DNA of 6,162 nt, from NCBI GenBank assembly GCA_919903585.1, contig CAKKST010000083.1, forward strand, positions 1-6,162. The letters are read 5' to 3'. Of the stretch, positions 1 through 5,275 are shown piece after piece; the stretch's first letter is position 1; each line of letters opens with the position of its first letter. The position numbers and the translations under genes were made by a program. Source of the stretch: Nitrospiria bacterium. Lineage in GTDB: Bacteria; Nitrospirota; CAKKRA01; 9FT-COMBO-42-15. Under the pieces are notes generated by a model. The model made no database searches. It saw nothing but the letters and a program-made list of their open reading frames with translations, and was not told the origin of the DNA.

Positions 1-389
1 CCAGAGGCACACCAAGCCGGACAGATGTTATATTTTCAGATTCAGATATTGACTATCCGTATATTGAAAAAGCAGATATACTAATTGTAATGGCACAAAA
101 GGCATACGAGCTTTATCACAGGGATTTAAAAGAGTCTGGTAAACTATTCTATGATTCAGAGAAAATTAAGATTGAGATGCCGGATAATAATTCCTTTGCC
201 ATCCCTGCATCAGGGCTTGCTACAAAGGGGTTGAATAATCCCTTGCTGGCGGGTATAATCATGCTATCCGCTGTTATTAAAGGAACAGGGATTGTTTCAG
301 TAGACTCACTTAAAAGGGCAATTAAAGAAAGTGTGCCTGAGGAATATGTTTCTATTAATATGAAGGCAGTGGAGATAGGGATGATATAA
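1..389 (+). CDS. 2-oxoacid:ferredoxin oxidoreductase, gamma subunit (3' part)
   Basis: The gene enters from the left edge. The frame starting at base 3 is open through ATG 90 to the TAA at 387-389, so about 128 C-terminal residues are visible of a family usually near 180. The visible part begins RGTPSRTDVIFSD, followed by a YPYIEKADILIVM stretch and AYELY. These match the conserved core of gamma subunits of pyruvate, 2-oxoglutarate or branched-chain 2-oxoacid:ferredoxin oxidoreductases. The C-terminal helix (GTGIVSVDSLKRAIKESVPEEY) is also typical. This subunit helps the alpha/beta subunits oxidise a 2-oxoacid to acyl-CoA, with electrons going to ferredoxin in the cytoplasm. The substrate cannot be read from this fragment. 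ATG 90 is internal and not the true start. The stop codon overlaps the first bases of a palindromic repeat, and the aminotransferase gene follows about 60 nt later on the same strand, suggesting co-transcription. Confidence 0.85.
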   Translation, partial: RGTPSRTDVIFSDSDIDYPYIEKADILIVMAQKAYELYHRDLKESGKLFYDSEKIKIEMPDNNSFAIPASGLATKGLNNPLLAGIIMLSAVIKGTGIVSVDSLKRAIKESVPEEYVSINMKAVEIGMI

Positions 390-430
390 CCCCCTACATC
401 CCCCTTTAATAAAGGGGGACAGAGGGGGTT
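388..430. repeat. C/G palindrome, single-hairpin form
   Basis: This is a two-part inverted repeat. Outer arms AACCCCCT (388-395) and AGGGGGTT (423-430) are perfect. Inner arms TCCCCCTTT (399-407) and AAAGGGGGA (411-419) are perfect around a 3-nt loop, and a 3x3 internal mismatch separates the two stems. It starts in the stop codon of the oxidoreductase gene and ends just before the ribosome binding site of the aminotransferase gene. It belongs to the same family as the palindromes near 1814-1889, 4821-4900 and 5281-5324. It lacks a T-run, so its effect on transcription is uncertain. Confidence 0.8.
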
Positions 431-436
431 GCTGAG

Positions 437-446
437 AAAGGTGAGG
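437..446 (+). promoter_or_regulatory. Ribosome binding site choosing ATG 450
   Basis: AAAGGTGAGG lies 3-5 nt before ATG 450. It favours that start over TTG 429, which falls inside the palindromic repeat and has only repeat-derived G-runs upstream. Confidence 0.55.
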
Positions 447-449
447 ACT

Positions 450-1772
450 ATGCCCAAAAAAGAAATCAAAAAACTACCCGGCCCAAAGGCAAAGGCGATT
501 ATTGAGAAGGATAAAAGATATGTTTCGCCTTCATATACAAGGGGCTATCCGCTTGTAGCAGTAGATGGAAAGGGTGCGATAATTACAGACCCCGATGGCA
601 ATAAGTTTCTTGATTTTACATCAGGGATTGCTGTCTGCTCCACAGGCCACTGCCATCCAAAGATAGTAAAGGCAATAACAGAACAGGCAAAAAAACTGAT
701 ACACATGTCAGGCACAGACTTTTACTATCCTGTTCAGGCAGAGCTTGCAGAGAGGCTTGTAAAGCTGTCCACGGGGAATAAGCCGAGAAAGGTCTTTTTT
801 GGCAATTCAGGCGCAGAGGCAATAGAGGCTGCATTTAAGCTCGCAAGATTTCATTCAAAGAGGCAGATGGTGATTGCCTTCTATGGCGCATTTCACGGCA
901 GGACAATGGGGGCTTTATCTCTAACTGCAAGCAAATCTGTGCAGAGAAAATATTATTCTCCCCTCGTGCCCGGTGTCATCCATGTTCCTTATGCCTATTG
1001 CTACAGGTGCCCATACAACCTTGTATATGGTGAATGTGATATAGAGTGTGTAAGCTGGATTGAGGAGGTTATTTTTAGAAGGAGTATTCCAGCAGAGGAG
1101 GTGGCTGCCATATTTGTTGAGCCGATTCAGGGTGAGGGCGGATATATCGTCCCGCCGCCTGAGTTTCACATGCGGCTTTACAATATTGCCCAGAGCTACG
1201 GCATCCTTTATATAGCAGATGAGGTGCAGACAGGAATCGGCAGGACAGGCAAGATCTTTGCAATGGAGCATTTTGATGTTGTGCCTGATATTATTGCCCT
1301 TGCAAAGGGGATTGCATCAGGTATGCCCATCTCTGCCATGCTTGCATATTCTGAGATAATGGACTGGGTTCCGGGTTCCCATGCAAGCACATTCGGCGGA
1401 AATCCTGTTGCCTGTGCAGCAGCGCTGGCAACCCTTGATCTTGTGGAAAAGGAATTAATGGCCAATGCAAGGCTTATCGGTGATTATATTATCCTTGAAT
1501 TGAAAAAGATGCAGAAGATATACGAGATTATCGGTGATGTAAGGGGAAAGGGTCTGATGATTGGCATTGAGCTTGTTAAGGACAGGGAGAAGAAGACTAT
1601 GGCAATAAGAGAGAGGGATATACTTATTAACAAGGCCTTTGAAAAGGGGCTGCTATTGCTCGGCTGCGGGTCAAACTCCATCCGCCTTGCACCGCCATTG
1701 ATAATAACAAAGGCTGATGCAAGCAGGGCGCTGGCGATAATTGAAGAGGTTTTGGAAGAGATAGATATTTAA
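450..1772 (+). CDS. Class III PLP-dependent aminotransferase (acetylornithine/4-aminobutyrate aminotransferase family)
   Basis: Start taken at ATG 450 (440 aa), because a Shine-Dalgarno-like AAAGGTGAGG precedes it; TTG 429 would add seven residues made largely from a repeat. The length is normal for the family. Visible hallmarks, numbered from ATG 450, are FGNSGAEAIEAAFKLAR (about 117-133, phosphate and cofactor binding), FYGAFHGRTMGALS (about 144-157), the ADEVQTGIGRTG stretch with the PLP-pyridine Asp near 257, the Schiff-base Lys near 286 in ALAKGIASGMP, and STFGGNPVACAA (about 313-324). It transfers an amino group between an amino acid and a 2-oxoacid in the cytosol. A C-x2-C-x8-C-x3-C cluster (about 184-200) marks the subgroup seen in thermophiles and archaea, some of whose members act as amino-acid racemases instead. 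The true substrate is therefore open. The upstream ferredoxin oxidoreductase subunit suggests amino-acid breakdown. Confidence 0.9.
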   Translation: MPKKEIKKLPGPKAKAIIEKDKRYVSPSYTRGYPLVAVDGKGAIITDPDGNKFLDFTSGIAVCSTGHCHPKIVKAITEQAKKLIHMSGTDFYYPVQAELAERLVKLSTGNKPRKVFFGNSGAEAIEAAFKLARFHSKRQMVIAFYGAFHGRTMGALSLTASKSVQRKYYSPLVPGVIHVPYAYCYRCPYNLVYGECDIECVSWIEEVIFRRSIPAEEVAAIFVEPIQGEGGYIVPPPEFHMRLYNIAQSYGILYIADEVQTGIGRTGKIFAMEHFDVVPDIIALAKGIASGMPISAMLAYSEIMDWVPGSHASTFGGNPVACAAALATLDLVEKELMANARLIGDYIILELKKMQKIYEIIGDVRGKGLMIGIELVKDREKKTMAIRERDILINKAFEKGLLLLGCGSNSIRLAPPLIITKADASRALAIIEEVLEEIDI

Positions 1773-1813
1773 TAGTTATTAAGGGTCTTTAAATAGAATT
1801 GACATTGATTGTA

Positions 1814-1889
1814 AAATCTCCCCTTACCCCTCTTTTCCAAAGAGGGGGAAGTCCCTCCCTTTGGCAAAGGGAGGTTAGGAGGGATTTTT
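1814..1889. repeat. C/G palindrome, tandem double-hairpin form
   Basis: Two hairpins lie in tandem: CCCCTCTTT (1827-1835) with AAAGAGGGG (1839-1847), and CCTCCCTTT (1854-1862) with AAAGGGAGG (1866-1874), each with a 3-nt loop. An imperfect outer stem (AAATCTCCCC at the left, GGAGGGATTT at the right) can enclose both. Bases 1814-1849 match the reverse complement of 4865-4900 at 35 of 36 positions, so these are copies of one element. It fills most of the 166-bp gap between the aminotransferase and kinase-family genes. Folded in RNA it could attenuate read-through, though only a short T-run (1885-1889) follows. Confidence 0.8.
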
Positions 1890-1903
1890 AGAAATAGTGT
1901 CGT

Positions 1904-1909
1904 TATAAT
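1904..1909 (+). promoter_or_regulatory. Possible -10 box for the kinase-family gene
   Basis: A consensus TATAAT lies 30 nt upstream of ATG 1939. No good -35 box sits 16-18 nt upstream, because that stretch is the end of the C/G palindrome. If it works as a promoter it is either activator-dependent or weak. Confidence 0.3.
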
Positions 1910-1938
1910 TTTGAAACCATTAATATAAGGAGGGGGTT

Positions 1939-2421
1939 ATGGAGATTAAGACAGTAAAAATAGACATACCTGATGGCTGTAATATAATCCTCGGCCAGAC
2001 ACATTTTATTAAAACAGCAGAGGATTTATACGAGATAATTGCAACCACTGTCCCGCAGGCGAAATTTGGGATTGGCTTTACAGAGGCCTCCGGGCCATGC
2101 CTTATAAGGACTGAGGGAAATGATAATGAGCTAATAAATACTTGTGTCAAAAACCTTCAGGCAATAGGCTCTGGCCATGTGTTCTGCATACTGCTGAAAG
2201 ATGCATTTCCAATAAATATACTGAATCCGATAAAGAACTGCCCTGAGGTTTGCAGAATATATTGCGCCACAGCAAATCCACTTGAGGTAATTGTTGCAAT
2301 GACAGAACAGGGCAATGGTATTATTGGTGTTGTTGACGGCTTTTCACCAAAGGGCGTAGAAGGCCCGGAAGACAAGAAACACAGAAAGGAATTTTTGAGG
2401 AAGATAGGGTATAAGCTGTAA
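1939..2421 (+). CDS. Adenosine-specific kinase family protein (DUF355)
   Basis: This encodes 160 aa with a strong ribosome binding site (AAGGAGGGGG, 1927-1936) just before ATG 1939. The sequence follows the compact DUF355 family along its whole length. It has GQTHFIKTAEDLYE (about 19-32), FGIGFTEASGPCLIRTEGND (43-62), GHVFCILLKDAFPINILNPI (about 79-98), then EVCRIYCATANPLEVIV (103-119), QGNGIIGVVDGFSPKGVEG (124-142). No signal peptide or membrane segment is visible, so a soluble cytosolic protein is expected. Archaeal members have been described as adenosine-specific kinases phosphorylating adenosine to AMP; whether bacterial members do the same is an extrapolation. The family normally ends near this length, so the gene looks intact. 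A miniature element is inserted directly after its stop codon. It probably forms its own transcription unit, or reads through from the aminotransferase gene, 166 bp upstream. Confidence 0.88.
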   Translation: MEIKTVKIDIPDGCNIILGQTHFIKTAEDLYEIIATTVPQAKFGIGFTEASGPCLIRTEGNDNELINTCVKNLQAIGSGHVFCILLKDAFPINILNPIKNCPEVCRIYCATANPLEVIVAMTEQGNGIIGVVDGFSPKGVEGPEDKKHRKEFLRKIGYKL

Positions 2422-2568
2422 TAGGCTGTTGAAAAAGTCATCAACAGCCTTGATTACACAGATTAGAAAAAATGATTACACAGATATTTCAAGGAGTTTT
2501 AATCTGTGTAATCTGATCTTTTATCTGTGTAATCAGAGATTGTTGGGTTTTTCAACAAGCTCGTAATA
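2418..2568. mobile_element. Miniature inverted-repeat element with target duplication
   Basis: The element body is 2423-2562 (140 bp), non-coding. The left end AGGCTGTTGAAAAA (2423-2436) matches the reverse complement of the right end (2548-2561) at 12 of 14 positions. The direct repeat GTAAT flanks it at 2418-2422 and 2563-2567, extending to GTAATA if one base of the body is counted, which is the signature of transposition. Inside are four copies of GATTACACAGAT, two forward and two inverted. Each end also folds on itself (AGGCTGTTGA with TCAACAGCCT; TTGTTG with CAACAA). It landed on the stop codon (2419-2421) of the DUF355 gene without destroying it, since the duplication restores the TAA. 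No transposase is present, so it must have been moved in trans. Confidence 0.75.
2452..2534. repeat. Four GATTACACAGAT copies, two direct and two inverted
   Basis: Perfect 12-mers lie at 2452-2463 and 2474-2485 (forward) and at 2502-2513 and 2523-2534 (reverse complement), centred near 2493. Start-to-start spacings are 22, 28 and 21 nt. The arrangement is palindromic, so the transcript would fold into a long stem. This is the core of the miniature element and too regular to be chance. Confidence 0.85.
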
Positions 2569-2607
2569 CATGACCTTTGATTTTATGCTATGTTTTTAGG
2601 ATAATTT

Positions 2608-3810
2608 ATGCAAATGAGAAAACTAATCTATTTAGACAATAATGCAACAACACAGGTGCATCCAGAAGTGGCGGAGATTATGGACTACTGCCTTACAGAG
2701 TGCTTTGGCAATCCCTCTACAATATACTCCTTTGGCAAAAAGGCAAAAAGATTAATGGATGAGTCCAGAGAGAAGATTGCAAAAATGATAAATGCTGCGA
2801 GTGATGAAATTGTATTTACCAGCGGCGGCACAGAGGCAGATAATCTTGCCATCTTTGGCATTGCAAAGGCAAACAGGGATAAAGGCAAACATATCATTAC
2901 AAGCAAGATAGAACACCATGCTATTATCAATTCCTGCAAGGCGCTTGAAAAAGATGGCTCTGAGATTACATACCTTGATGTGGACAAATACGGAATTGTC
3001 AATCTTGAACAGCTTGAAAGGTCTATAAAAAGGGAAACGATTTTAATCTCTATCATGCACGCAAATAATGAGATAGGGACAATAGAGCCGATTGCAGAGA
3101 TCGGAAGGATTGCAAGAAAACACAAGATATATTTTCACTCTGATACTGTTCAGGCAGTGGGAAAGATCAGGGTTGATTTAAAAGAGATGAACCTTGATAT
3201 GGCCTCTATCTCATCGCACAAGATACATGGGCCAAAGGGTGTCGGCGCCTTATATGTTAAAAAGGGGACAAGGATAAAGCCGATACTATACGGAGGCGAG
3301 CAGGAACATCGTCTAAGGGCAGGCACAGAGAATGTCCCGGGCATTGCAGGATTTGGCAGGGCAATAGAGCTTGCAGTTGGAGAGATGGAAAAGGAGGCAG
3401 CAAAACTTAGCCAGTTAAGGGATAAACTTCAGAAAGGCTTATCTGAGAGGGTAAAATATATTATATTTAATGGCCATCCAACAGAGAGGTTGCCTAATAC
3501 CATAAATTGTGCAATCCAGTTTATTGAAGGCGAATCGCTTATATTAAAACTTGATGACCTTGGCATCTGCGCATCAACTGGCTCTGCATGTTCATCTGCA
3601 TCCTTAGAGCCTTCTCATGTGTTGTTAGCAATAGGCCTTGCACATGAGGCTGCCCACGGCTCATTAAGGCTGTCCCTCGGCAGGGATACAACAGATGAGG
3701 ATATTGATTATGTCCTTGATGTCCTGCCAAAGGCAGTGGAGGAACTCAGGGCATTTTCACCGCCATATAAGGAGTTTTTGAGGAAAAGGGGTCTTATAAC
3801 AAAAGCTTGA
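2608..3810 (+). CDS. nifS: Cysteine desulfurase, NifS/IscS family
   Basis: This encodes 400 aa, the usual length for class I cysteine desulfurases. AGGA (2598-2601) lies 6 nt before ATG 2608; the alternative ATG 2614 would remove two residues. The PLP enzyme takes sulfur from cysteine, gives alanine, and hands the persulfide to Fe-S cluster assembly or tRNA thiolation. Seen are YLDNNATTQ (8-16), TSGGTEADN (71-79) with a cofactor-stacking His in IEHHAI (101-106), HSDTVQAVG (177-185) contacting PLP, the Schiff-base Lys at 205 in SSHKIHGPKG, RAGTENV (237-243), and the active loop GSACSS with catalytic Cys near 328 before SHVL. All key residues are present, so it should be active. No nifU, iscU or iscR is adjacent. 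The gene has no clear promoter; the miniature element ends 45 nt upstream. The symbol means the family, not nitrogen fixation. Confidence 0.93.
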   Translation: MQMRKLIYLDNNATTQVHPEVAEIMDYCLTECFGNPSTIYSFGKKAKRLMDESREKIAKMINAASDEIVFTSGGTEADNLAIFGIAKANRDKGKHIITSKIEHHAIINSCKALEKDGSEITYLDVDKYGIVNLEQLERSIKRETILISIMHANNEIGTIEPIAEIGRIARKHKIYFHSDTVQAVGKIRVDLKEMNLDMASISSHKIHGPKGVGALYVKKGTRIKPILYGGEQEHRLRAGTENVPGIAGFGRAIELAVGEMEKEAAKLSQLRDKLQKGLSERVKYIIFNGHPTERLPNTINCAIQFIEGESLILKLDDLGICASTGSACSSASLEPSHVLLAIGLAHEAAHGSLRLSLGRDTTDEDIDYVLDVLPKAVEELRAFSPPYKEFLRKRGLITKA

Positions 3811-3913
3811 AAGTTCAGTACAAGTAAGCAGCAAAATCTCTTTTGCCAAAAAAACTCAGCCATGCCATTTAGAAATCTCTTCAAAAAAGATGCTTATCCT
3901 ACTTATTTCAAAT

Positions 3914-3942
3914 TTGATTTTTTATCTTTTATGTGGTAAATT
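3914..3942 (+). promoter_or_regulatory. Predicted sigma-70-type promoter for the DUF5678-protease unit
   Basis: TTGATT (3914-3919), a 17-nt spacer, then TAAATT (3937-3942) preceded by TGG, an extended -10. It lies about 35 nt before ATG 3977 in a strongly AT-rich stretch. Nothing else is visible in the 166-bp gap after the desulfurase gene. Confidence 0.5.
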
Positions 3943-3976
3943 AATATAAAAAAAGGAAAATGTAACGGAGGTAGAT

Positions 3977-4171
3977 ATGAAGGAGGTTATTTTATTAAAG
4001 GACAGTGAAAGGTATGAAGGGAAATATGTTGCTAAAAAGTCCTTTATATCTGAAGATGTCATAACTTCAGGAGACGATCCTGTAAAAGTTTATGAAGAGG
4101 CAAGGAATAAAGGGATTGAGGAGCCAGTAATTTTTTATGTTCCAAGGAAAGAAGTAGTGCATATTTACTAA
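3977..4171 (+). CDS. Small DUF5678-like protein
   Basis: This encodes 64 aa, with a good ribosome binding site (GGAGG, 3967-3971) 5 nt before ATG 3977. The pattern YEGKYVAKKSF, then VITSGDDPVKVYEEARNKGI, then EPVIFYVPRKE near the C-terminus fits the short DUF5678 family: a 'GK-V-A' strand, a 'G-DP-E-A-EEAR-KG' helix and a 'P-I--VP' strand. The family has no established biochemical function that I can state. No signal peptide or membrane segment is visible. It lies 19 nt before the retropepsin-like protease gene and shares its promoter, so the two products probably work together, for instance as partner and protease or as substrate or regulator of the protease. That is inference from context. 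The family assignment rests on motif recognition only. Confidence 0.75.
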   Translation: MKEVILLKDSERYEGKYVAKKSFISEDVITSGDDPVKVYEEARNKGIEEPVIFYVPRKEVVHIY

Positions 4172-4172
4172 A

Positions 4173-4179
4173 AGGTGAG
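4173..4179 (+). promoter_or_regulatory. Ribosome binding site for TTG 4191
   Basis: AGGTGAG lies 11 nt before TTG 4191, directly after the stop of the upstream gene. An in-frame TAA at 4185-4187 and the absence of any in-frame ATG before the catalytic DTG make TTG 4191 the start. Confidence 0.6.
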
Positions 4180-4190
4180 AGAGATAACAA

Positions 4191-4610
4191 TTGCCTATTA
4201 GAGAATGTCCATTTACATTATGTAATGGCCGTGTTTATCGTCCTATTTTACCTGTTAAGATTGTTAATCCACACTCCGGAAGGGGATATAAAACATTTGG
4301 TCTTATAGATACAGGCGCAGATGATTGTGCTATTCCAGCAGTATATGCACCATTGGTAGGGCATGATCTTCAGTCAGGGCAATCAAAGATAATTTCTACT
4401 GGCAATGGTGAAACAATAGCGTATGCACACACAATAAGATTTGAAATCTTTCATCCCGAAACTGAAGAACTTCTTTATGTAATAGATGACACCCCAATAG
4501 ACTTCTTGCCAAATCTACATGTTGTATTATTAGGTGTAAATAGTTTTCTGAGCCGTTTTATACTTGAGATAAATTATTCAAGTAAAAAGTTTTCTATAAG
4601 GTATCCTTAA
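4191..4610 (+). CDS. Retropepsin-like aspartyl protease (single-domain)
   Basis: This encodes 139 aa from TTG 4191. The start is forced: an in-frame stop lies just upstream and there is no in-frame ATG before the active site. The core is FGLIDTGADDCAIPA (about 36-50), the hydrophobic-D-T-G-A flap motif of retroviral-type aspartic proteases. Near the C-terminus, NLHVVLLGVNSFLSRFILEIN (about 108-128) resembles the second hydrophobic-G-x-x-x-L/F element that follows in this fold. A single DTG means the active enzyme would be a homodimer. No signal peptide or membrane helix is visible, so a cytosolic protease is likely. The target is unknown. It is tightly paired with a DUF5678-like gene 19 nt upstream, and a strong hairpin terminator follows its stop codon, closing a two-gene operon. 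Distant homology to other bacterial 'clan AA' proteases is expected; the assignment to the fold is fairly sure and the role is not. Confidence 0.82.
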   Translation: MPIRECPFTLCNGRVYRPILPVKIVNPHSGRGYKTFGLIDTGADDCAIPAVYAPLVGHDLQSGQSKIISTGNGETIAYAHTIRFEIFHPETEELLYVIDDTPIDFLPNLHVVLLGVNSFLSRFILEINYSSKKFSIRYP

Positions 4611-4618
4611 ACTCACGC

Positions 4619-4641
4619 TTTTGCTGCCGTCGGCAGCAAAA
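4619..4641 (+). terminator. Rho-independent terminator after the protease gene
   Basis: A perfect 11-bp inverted repeat, TTTTGCTGCCG (4619-4629) and CGGCAGCAAAA (4631-4641), closes with AATATTTTTC downstream. In RNA the GC-rich part gives a short-looped hairpin starting 9 nt after the stop codon. The A/T flanks could let it work in both directions. Confidence 0.7.
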
Positions 4642-4706
4642 ATATTTTTCATGATTTTTTTTGACATTTTGCCTTCCTCGCACCGCACCGACTGGCTCTT
4701 TTTGCC

Positions 4707-4735
4707 TTGACGCCCTTTTTACCTGTGTATATAAT
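4707..4735 (+). promoter_or_regulatory. Strong predicted sigma-70 promoter with no gene downstream
   Basis: TTGACG (4707-4712), exactly 17 nt, then a consensus TATAAT (4730-4735). Downstream there is only a nine-codon frame (ATG 4743 to TAA) and then the 160-bp element. The layout repeats at 5039-5067, with identical spacing. It could drive a short RNA or be the stranded promoter of a lost gene. Confidence 0.55.
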
Positions 4736-4769
4736 CAAGACAATGCAAAAGGGGGCGGCATTTATTAAT

Positions 4770-4929
4770 TAATACAAACGCAATAAGTATCGTTACAAGA
4801 TTGTGTAATGTTGATTTTTAAAATCCCCCTTAATCCCCCTTTTTCAAAGGGGGAAATTCCATTATCCCCCTCTTTGGAAAAGAGGGGTTAGGGGAGATTT
4901 ATTTAACATAAATTGATGCGTTTGTATTA
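4770..4929. mobile_element. 160-bp miniature element with 13-bp inverted ends and flanking TA
   Basis: The left end TAATACAAACGCA (4770-4782) is the exact reverse complement of the right end (4917-4929). The first and last two bases are TA, so it can be read as an 11-bp inverted repeat with a TA duplication, the pattern left by IS630/Tc1-mariner-type transposases. Between the ends is the tandem double-hairpin C/G palindrome. There is no coding capacity. The alternative is that the outer inverted repeat is simply the base of a longer stem in the palindrome family; a clean filled/empty site comparison is not possible here. Confidence 0.55.
4821..4900. repeat. C/G palindrome, tandem double-hairpin form
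   Basis: Hairpin one is CCCCCTTT (4835-4842) with AAAGGGGG (4846-4853). Hairpin two is CCCCTCTTT (4867-4875) with AAAGAGGGG (4879-4887). Flanks AAATCCCCCT at the left and GGGGAGATTT at the right give an outer stem. Its right half is nearly identical, inverted, to 1814-1849. It forms the core of the 160-bp element. Confidence 0.8.
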
Positions 4930-4930
4930 G

Positions 4931-4953
4931 TATGGGCGTATGGCCATACCCTT
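4931..4953. repeat. Degenerate GTATGGCCATAC palindrome
   Basis: The perfect 12-bp palindrome GTATGGCCATAC (4938-4949) has weaker G-run and C-run extensions on either side. It resembles the 'GGGGCGTAT...ATACGCCCC' dispersed repeats common in many bacteria, but is decayed. It directly abuts the right end of the 160-bp element. Confidence 0.5.
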
Positions 4954-4980
4954 TCCACTTGTGCGAGAGACCTTAACATA

Positions 4981-5003
4981 TCCCCTCCCTTGATGGGAGG
5001 GGA
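4981..5003. repeat. C/G hairpin, variant with 5-nt loop
   Basis: The 9-bp arms TCCCCTCCC (4981-4989) and GGGAGGGGA (4995-5003) enclose a TTGAT loop, followed by a G-rich tail (5007-5021). It is a diverged or different member of the palindrome family. Confidence 0.7.
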
Positions 5004-5038
5004 CTAAGGGGAGGGTGAGGGTTCTTGCATTTTTTTGC

Positions 5039-5067
5039 TTGCACTAAAGATTGAGGCATAATATTAT
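5039..5067 (+). promoter_or_regulatory. Predicted promoter, second copy of the promoter-leader unit
   Basis: TTGCAC (5039-5044), 17 nt, then TATTAT (5062-5067). Five bases later comes CAATGCAAA, as in the copy at 4707. The transcript would start with a self-complementary GCAATG/CATTGC hairpin and soon meet a T-run (5111-5116). No open frame of note follows. Confidence 0.4.
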
Positions 5068-5139
5068 ATGCGCAATGCAAACATGCCATTGCATTTATTC
5101 AGGAAGCGCCTTTTTTGTTTTATGCCTATTTATTGCAAA

Positions 5140-5157
5140 ATACCTCATTTGAGGTAT
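5140..5157. promoter_or_regulatory. Small perfect dyad, operator-like
   Basis: ATACCTCA (5140-5147) and TGAGGTAT (5150-5157) form an 8-bp dyad with a TT centre. Its size and symmetry suit a dimeric DNA-binding protein, but no adjacent gene explains it. Confidence 0.25.
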
Positions 5158-5275
5158 GGACAAGGGGAGTAGAGTATGCTATGAAGGGGCATTATGCTTA
5201 TTCAGGGCAGCCGTTCAACGAGAGAAAGAAAAAACAAATCTGTCCCGTTTATTTTAAATCCCCTCTTGCCATCTT

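Larger units (their letters stand above)
4611..5275. other. Gene-poor region, about 665 bp
   Basis: No convincing protein gene lies here on either strand. It holds the protease terminator, two promoter-leader units (4699-4766 and 5031-5099), a 160-bp element with inverted ends, a degenerate 'GTATGGCCATAC' palindrome, a C/G hairpin at 4981-5003 and a small dyad at 5140-5157. The rest, 5158-5275, shows only very short frames without support. Confidence 0.7.

Noticed and set aside
429..449. TTG 429 as start of the aminotransferase
   Set aside because: It lies in the palindrome; ATG 450 has a ribosome binding site and matches the expected N-terminus length.
149..469. Minus-strand frame of 106 codons
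   Set aside because: It runs antisense to the oxidoreductase gene and its start region is translated from the C/G palindrome (PPLLKGDVGG).
1799..1804. TTGACA before the kinase-family gene as a promoter -35
   Set aside because: No -10 box lies 16-18 nt downstream; that stretch is the C-rich palindrome.
2423..2450. AGGCTGTTGA/TCAACAGCCT hairpin as the terminator of the DUF355 gene
   Set aside because: It has no T-run afterwards and is explained as the end of the miniature element, although it could still slow transcription.
2452..2534. Possible CRISPR array from four 12-mers
   Set aside because: The repeats are too short, two are inverted, spacing is 21-28 nt, and they sit inside an element with transposon-like ends.
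3831..3846. GCAAAA/TTTTGC hairpin after the cysteine desulfurase gene as a terminator
   Set aside because: The stem is only 6 bp, mostly A/T, and is followed by A and not T residues.
4661..4666. TTGACA after the protease terminator as a promoter -35
   Set aside because: The expected -10 position falls in GC-rich DNA (4684-4689) with no match.
5156..5257. Two overlapping 33-codon frames on the + strand (ATG 5156 and ATG 5181)
   Set aside because: They are very short, lack a properly spaced ribosome binding site, and show no recognisable sequence.
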